Shown here piece after piece: positions 60,837 through 64,000 of a stretch of DNA of 64,000 nucleotides; positions within the stretch are counted from its first letter, which is position 1, and every line of letters begins with the position of its first letter. Source of the stretch: Bin76 sp963665765 (GTDB taxonomy: Bacteria; Actinomycetota; Acidimicrobiia; Spongiisociales; ZC4RG35); the NCBI GenBank assembly GCA_963665765.1, contig OY762464.1, forward strand, positions 2,108,001 through 2,172,000, in the 5' to 3' direction. The notes under the pieces were generated by a model. That model was not told where the DNA came from, searched no databases, and saw only the letters and a program-made list of their open reading frames with translations. Made by a program: the position numbers and the translations under genes.

Positions 60837-61100
60837 TTAGGGCGAGCGGGGGTCTTCGGGCCCCCGCTCCTGGTATTCGCGCCACTCGGCGATAGAACGG
60901 GAAACCAGGACCACTATCACGGTCATACCCACCAATCCCAAAAGAAACCCCAGGACGCCCCAAAAGATCGATCTTCCCACGCAGGCCGACCCCAGATCGG
61001 AGCGGCAGGCTACGTCGTTGACCACCCATCCCAGGCCACCTCCGAACATGGCAGCCCCCAGGGCCGGGGCAACGATCCACGGGTTTGGTCGACGTCTCAT
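60837..61100 (-). CDS. Small two-helix membrane protein
   Basis: An 87-residue hypothetical protein with two predicted transmembrane helices (WIVAPALGAAMFGGGLGWVV and FWGVLGFLLGLVGMTVIVVL) and a polar, acidic-basic tail. It overlaps the preceding membrane-protein gene by four bases (ATGA) and lies downstream of it. A hairpin with 9-bp stem covers its last codons. I do not recognise the family. Confidence 0.7.
   Translation of the reverse strand: MRRRPNPWIVAPALGAAMFGGGLGWVVNDVACRSDLGSACVGRSIFWGVLGFLLGLVGMTVIVVLVSRSIAEWREYQERGPEDPRSP
60844..60869. terminator. Hairpin at the convergent ends of two genes
   Basis: GAGCGGGGG at 60844-60852 and CCCCCGCTC at 60861-60869 form a perfect 9-bp stem with an eight-base loop. 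It lies 33 bases after the binding-protein stop and inside the last codons of the opposing gene, so it may terminate the former. There is no T tail. Confidence 0.5.
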
Positions 61101-61867
61101 CCCGATTCCGGTCGGCGGTACTCCTCCGCGGGGCGCGGTCGGGGCGATTGCGCCGCCGATCTGATTCGAAGAGGAGTGAGGATGGGAGTGGGGCGCGGTC
61201 CGGTCTCCACCAGGGGTTGCACCGCCAGCCGCGCCTCGGCCGACCAGGCAGCCCAGGTGGCCGCTCCGCCACCCACCACGGCCGCTGTCCACCCCGGCCA
61301 GGGAGTGGTGAAAGCGGCTGCCGCCGAGGCGGCGGGGATCAGGAAACGGGCGGCGAACAGGGCGGCCGGCAGGGCTTGGGCATAAGCCAGGGCGGTGACC
61401 CCGGACAACCCCGCCAGAACCCACCCTCCCCCCAATCCGTTGACCGAGACCGCGGCCAGGGCCACCGGCAGGCAGGCCAGGAGGCAGAGGAGCAGCACGG
61501 CGGTGGGAGGAGGCCCGAGTCGGGCCACCCGGCGTCTCTCCGAAGCCGTCATCCACGGTCCTCCCACCAGCGCCAGGGTCGCCCCGGCCAGTCCCACTCC
61601 CGCCCACCACCAGGGGGAGAGGGGCGCCAGAGTGGCCAAGCCCAGACAGCCCACCGCCAAACCTCCGGCCAAACGGCGACCCCACCGGGAACCCTTCACC
61701 ACCATGCCCACCAGAGCGGCGGTGGCCAAGACCAGCAACCCTCCGGACACAATCAGCGACTGAAGGGGATTCCAGTGTTTGGCCCGGTCGCCGGCCTGGA
61801 TTGCTCCGGCCCATGCCAGGGCGGCCAGCAGACACAGAACTCCCGCGGCGGCGGCGGGAAGTTTCAC
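61097..61867 (-). CDS. Multi-helix membrane protein, hypothetical
   Basis: A 256-residue membrane protein with about seven hydrophobic segments rich in Ala, Gly, Leu and Val (for example LPAAAAGVLCLLAALAWAG, VLLLCLLACLPVALAAVSV) and short loops. No catalytic motif is visible. Downstream of topA by 8 bases on the same strand and upstream of the 87-residue membrane protein, so the three form one transcript. Function unknown; composition alone cannot place it. Confidence 0.7.
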   Translation of the reverse strand: MKLPAAAAGVLCLLAALAWAGAIQAGDRAKHWNPLQSLIVSGGLLVLATAALVGMVVKGSRWGRRLAGGLAVGCLGLATLAPLSPWWWAGVGLAGATLALVGGPWMTASERRRVARLGPPPTAVLLLCLLACLPVALAAVSVNGLGGGWVLAGLSGVTALAYAQALPAALFAARFLIPAASAAAAFTTPWPGWTAAVVGGGAATWAAWSAEARLAVQPLVETGPRPTPILTPLRIRSAAQSPRPRPAEEYRRPESG

Positions 61868-61875
61868 GGCGCCGA

Positions 61876-64000
61876 TTATTTGCGGCGGGTGGAGCGCCGC
61901 CGGCCGCGGGGGGCGGTTCCCCGCCGGCGGCGGGTTTCCAGCAACTCAGAGGCCCGCTCGACCGTGACGTTGTCCACGGTGTCCATCTTGCCCAGGGAAG
62001 CCGAGATCTTTCCGTCGTTCACGTAAGGGCCGTACCGGCCGTCCCGAAGCTCCACGGTCTTCCCGGTTCGGGGGTCCTCTCCCAGCACCCGCAGCGCCGA
62101 ACTGCGGGTCCGAGCGGGTTGGGAGGCCAGGATGGGGAGGGCTTGCTCAAGGGTGATGTCAAAGAGCTGCTCAATGCCGGACAGGGTGCGGTTGGTCTTG
62201 CCTCGGGACAGGTAGGGCCCGTAACGTCCGAACCTCGTGTAGACCTTTTCGCCGCTTTGGGGATCGACTCCCACCAAGCGGGGGAGACTCAACCATCGCA
62301 GCGCTTCGTCAAGGCTGATTCCCCCCAATTCCGTGTCCTTGGGAAGCGAGACCCGTTTGGGCTTGCCTTTCCCCTTCCGGGTTTCCCCGAGCTGCAAGTA
62401 GGGCCCGTATCGACCGTCCAAAGCCAATATCTCCAGTCCGGTCTGCGGGTCGGATCCCAGTATCTTGCGGTCCTGGCCGGAGGAACCCGAAGCCAGCATC
62501 TCAAGCGCCTTCTCCACGGTTAGCTCATCGGGAGGCAGCCGGTCGGGGATGTCGGCGGTTTGGTCTTTCCGTTGCAGGTAGGGGCCGAATCTTCCGATCC
62601 GGGCGGTGACCTCTTCTCCGTCGGGGTCCTGTCCGATCAGGATTTTTCGAGACAGTCTGGTGTCGACTTTATCCAGGCTTTCGGCGACCAGGGATTGCAG
62701 ACCGTCCTCTCCGAAGTAGAAGCGCTCCAACCAGGGTTTGGTGTGTTCTTTCCGATCGGCGATCCGGTCCAGGTCGTTCTCCATCTTGGCAGTGAACTGG
62801 TAGTCGACCAGTTTGGGGAAGCTGCTCTCCAACAGAGTGATCACCGCGAAGGCGGTGAAGGTGGGAATGAGGGCTCGTTTCTGGCTCCAGACATACCCAC
62901 GATCCTGAATGGTGCTCATGATGGAGGCGTAGGTGGAGGGCCTTCCCACCCCGAGCTTCTCCAGGGTCCTGATGAGCGAGGCTTCGGTGTACCAGGCAGG
63001 GGGTCGGGTCTGATGATTCTTGGGGTTGAGCCCGACGGCGCGCAGTTGCTGATTCAGAGCGAGGGGCGGCAGGATTTTTTCTCCCGTTTCCCCTTGGTCG
63101 AAAGCCGGACCGGATGCTGTTCCGAGGGCTCGGAGGAAGCCGCGGAAAGTGATGGTGCGGCCCGTGGCCCGAAATTCCACCTCCTGGCCGGACGACGATG
63201 TCCCGCCCATCGTGACCGAGAGAGTCTCCCCGACCGCGTCTTTCATCTGCGAGGCCACCGTCCGGCCCCAGATCAACCGGTACACCCGGGAGGCATCCCC
63301 CTCGCCCAGGGTGGCCGTCAACTCTTGGGGGCTCTTCCAGATGTCGCCGGCCGGTCGGATGGCCTCGTGTGCTTCCTGGGCGGACTTTACCTTGGTCTTA
63401 TAGGACCGCGGCCGGGCGGGAAGGTAACGGTCGCCGAAGCGCTTGCTGATCAGGTGGCGGGCCGTGGCGACCGCCTCGGTGGAGATGGAGACCGAATCGG
63501 TCCGCATATAGGTGATGTGGCCCTTTTCGTAGAGTTGCTGAGCGGCCCGCATGGCGCGGGCGGGCGCCATCCTCAGCCATCGGGAAGCATCCTGCTGGAG
63601 GGTAGAGGTGCGATACGGCGGAGAGGGGGAACGCCGGTAAGGTTTCTTCCGGAGGGCCTTGATCGCCCAAGGGGAGTCGGACAACTCGGCCGCCAGGCGC
63701 CGGGCGTCGGCTTCTCCCAAATGCAGGACCTGTGGGTTTTTCAGTTCGCCGCGGGAAGTGAAGTCCCGTCCGGTGGCCACCGTCCGCCCTCCCACCGAGG
63801 CGAGTTGCGCTTCGAAAGGGTTATCGGGATGGTCAACCGGGTGGAAGACGCCCAGGATGTCCCAATATTTGGCCGATGTGAACCGCATTCGCTCCCGCGC
63901 CCGTTCCACCACCAGCCGAACTGCCACACTCTGCACTCTTCCCGCCGAGAGGCCGGTCTTGACCTTCCTCCACAGCACAGGTGAGACCCCGTATCCGTAC
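61876..64000 (-). CDS. topA: DNA topoisomerase I (type IA), N-terminus beyond the window
   Basis: About 707 residues of a type IA topoisomerase; the reading frame continues past 64000, so the TOPRIM domain is missing from view. Visible are VSPVLWRKVKTGLSAGRVQSVAVRLV, the active-site tyrosine in GHITYMRTDSVS and LEKLGVGRPSTYASIM. The C-terminal part lacks Cys zinc fingers; instead it has four repeats with the core RFGPYL or RYGPYV, and a strongly basic tail, the actinobacterial form. It relaxes negative supercoils. Confidence 0.96.
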   Translation of the reverse strand, partial: YGYGVSPVLWRKVKTGLSAGRVQSVAVRLVVERARERMRFTSAKYWDILGVFHPVDHPDNPFEAQLASVGGRTVATGRDFTSRGELKNPQVLHLGEADARRLAAELSDSPWAIKALRKKPYRRSPSPPYRTSTLQQDASRWLRMAPARAMRAAQQLYEKGHITYMRTDSVSISTEAVATARHLISKRFGDRYLPARPRSYKTKVKSAQEAHEAIRPAGDIWKSPQELTATLGEGDASRVYRLIWGRTVASQMKDAVGETLSVTMGGTSSSGQEVEFRATGRTITFRGFLRALGTASGPAFDQGETGEKILPPLALNQQLRAVGLNPKNHQTRPPAWYTEASLIRTLEKLGVGRPSTYASIMSTIQDRGYVWSQKRALIPTFTAFAVITLLESSFPKLVDYQFTAKMENDLDRIADRKEHTKPWLERFYFGEDGLQSLVAESLDKVDTRLSRKILIGQDPDGEEVTARIGRFGPYLQRKDQTADIPDRLPPDELTVEKALEMLASGSSGQDRKILGSDPQTGLEILALDGRYGPYLQLGETRKGKGKPKRVSLPKDTELGGISLDEALRWLSLPRLVGVDPQSGEKVYTRFGRYGPYLSRGKTNRTLSGIEQLFDITLEQALPILASQPARTRSSALRVLGEDPRTGKTVELRDGRYGPYVNDGKISASLGKMDTVDNVTVERASELLETRRRRGTAPRGRRRSTRRK

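Overview
The window is 64 kb of high-GC bacterial DNA with short intergenic gaps and many ATGA or GTGA start/stop overlaps. F420-type enzymes (an LLM oxidoreductase, an Rv0121-like PPOX protein), Mycobacterium-type PIN toxins, many acyl-CoA dehydrogenases, a topoisomerase I with a basic C-terminal tail and an ffh-rpsP-khpA-rimM cluster point to an actinobacterium, perhaps an Acidimicrobiia-like lineage. That placement is inference: there is no rRNA gene here.

Layout. 0-2.1 kb: two convergent VapBC pairs and a small conserved hypothetical gene. 2.1-12.8 kb: a three-gene defence locus on the minus strand (helicase-DUF3883, DUF1156 amino-methyltransferase, HEPN-DUF499 ATPase). Its composition matches what I recall as the Hma (helicase-methylase-ATPase) class. 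Two small plus-strand genes, one encoding a DUF2335 membrane protein, are embedded in it. The methyltransferase gene carries 18 perfect copies of an 8-bp repeat inside its reading frame. 12.9-23.6 kb: metabolic genes (esterase, VOC protein, racemase, PLP decarboxylase, DUF6282 protein, F420-type PPOX protein, acyl-CoA dehydrogenase, acetate kinase) interrupted by a third VapBC pair and a Fic protein. 23.6-33.7 kb: a second defence locus on the minus strand (N6-adenine methyltransferase, PLD-SNF2 helicase, frameshifted AlbA/Schlafen-type ATPase), followed by a divergent AAA/DUF4143 ATPase. The control regions of this locus share a 30-bp motif spaced about 51 bp apart, a 110-bp perfect duplication and an 11-G tract.

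33.7-47.3 kb: a plus-strand catabolic and transport cluster. It has an SDR, a 2-oxoacid dehydrogenase complex (E1 alpha, E1 beta, E2; no E3), an acyl-CoA synthetase, a Dpp/Opp-type ABC transporter with no binding protein, an LLM oxidoreductase, a cyclase-family hydrolase and a paired acyl-CoA dehydrogenase. The genes look suited to importing and oxidising an organic acid or peptide-like substrate that I cannot name. 47.4-51.2 kb: a small defence-like patch with the C-terminal remnant of a large helicase, an AlbA ATP-binding protein with a C-terminal beta-rich extension and a second DUF4143 ATPase. 51.2-54.6 kb: an enoyl-CoA hydratase, then ffh-rpsP-khpA-rimM. 54.7-64 kb: a lipoprotein, a nitroreductase, an osmoprotectant (OpuC/ProU-like) ABC operon led by a USP/CBS protein, two small membrane proteins and topA running off the right edge.

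The most interesting signals are the octanucleotide tract that could switch the DUF1156 methyltransferase on and off, and the repeated operator-like motif shared by two promoters of the second defence locus. Both rest on sequence I can read directly; their functions are inference.
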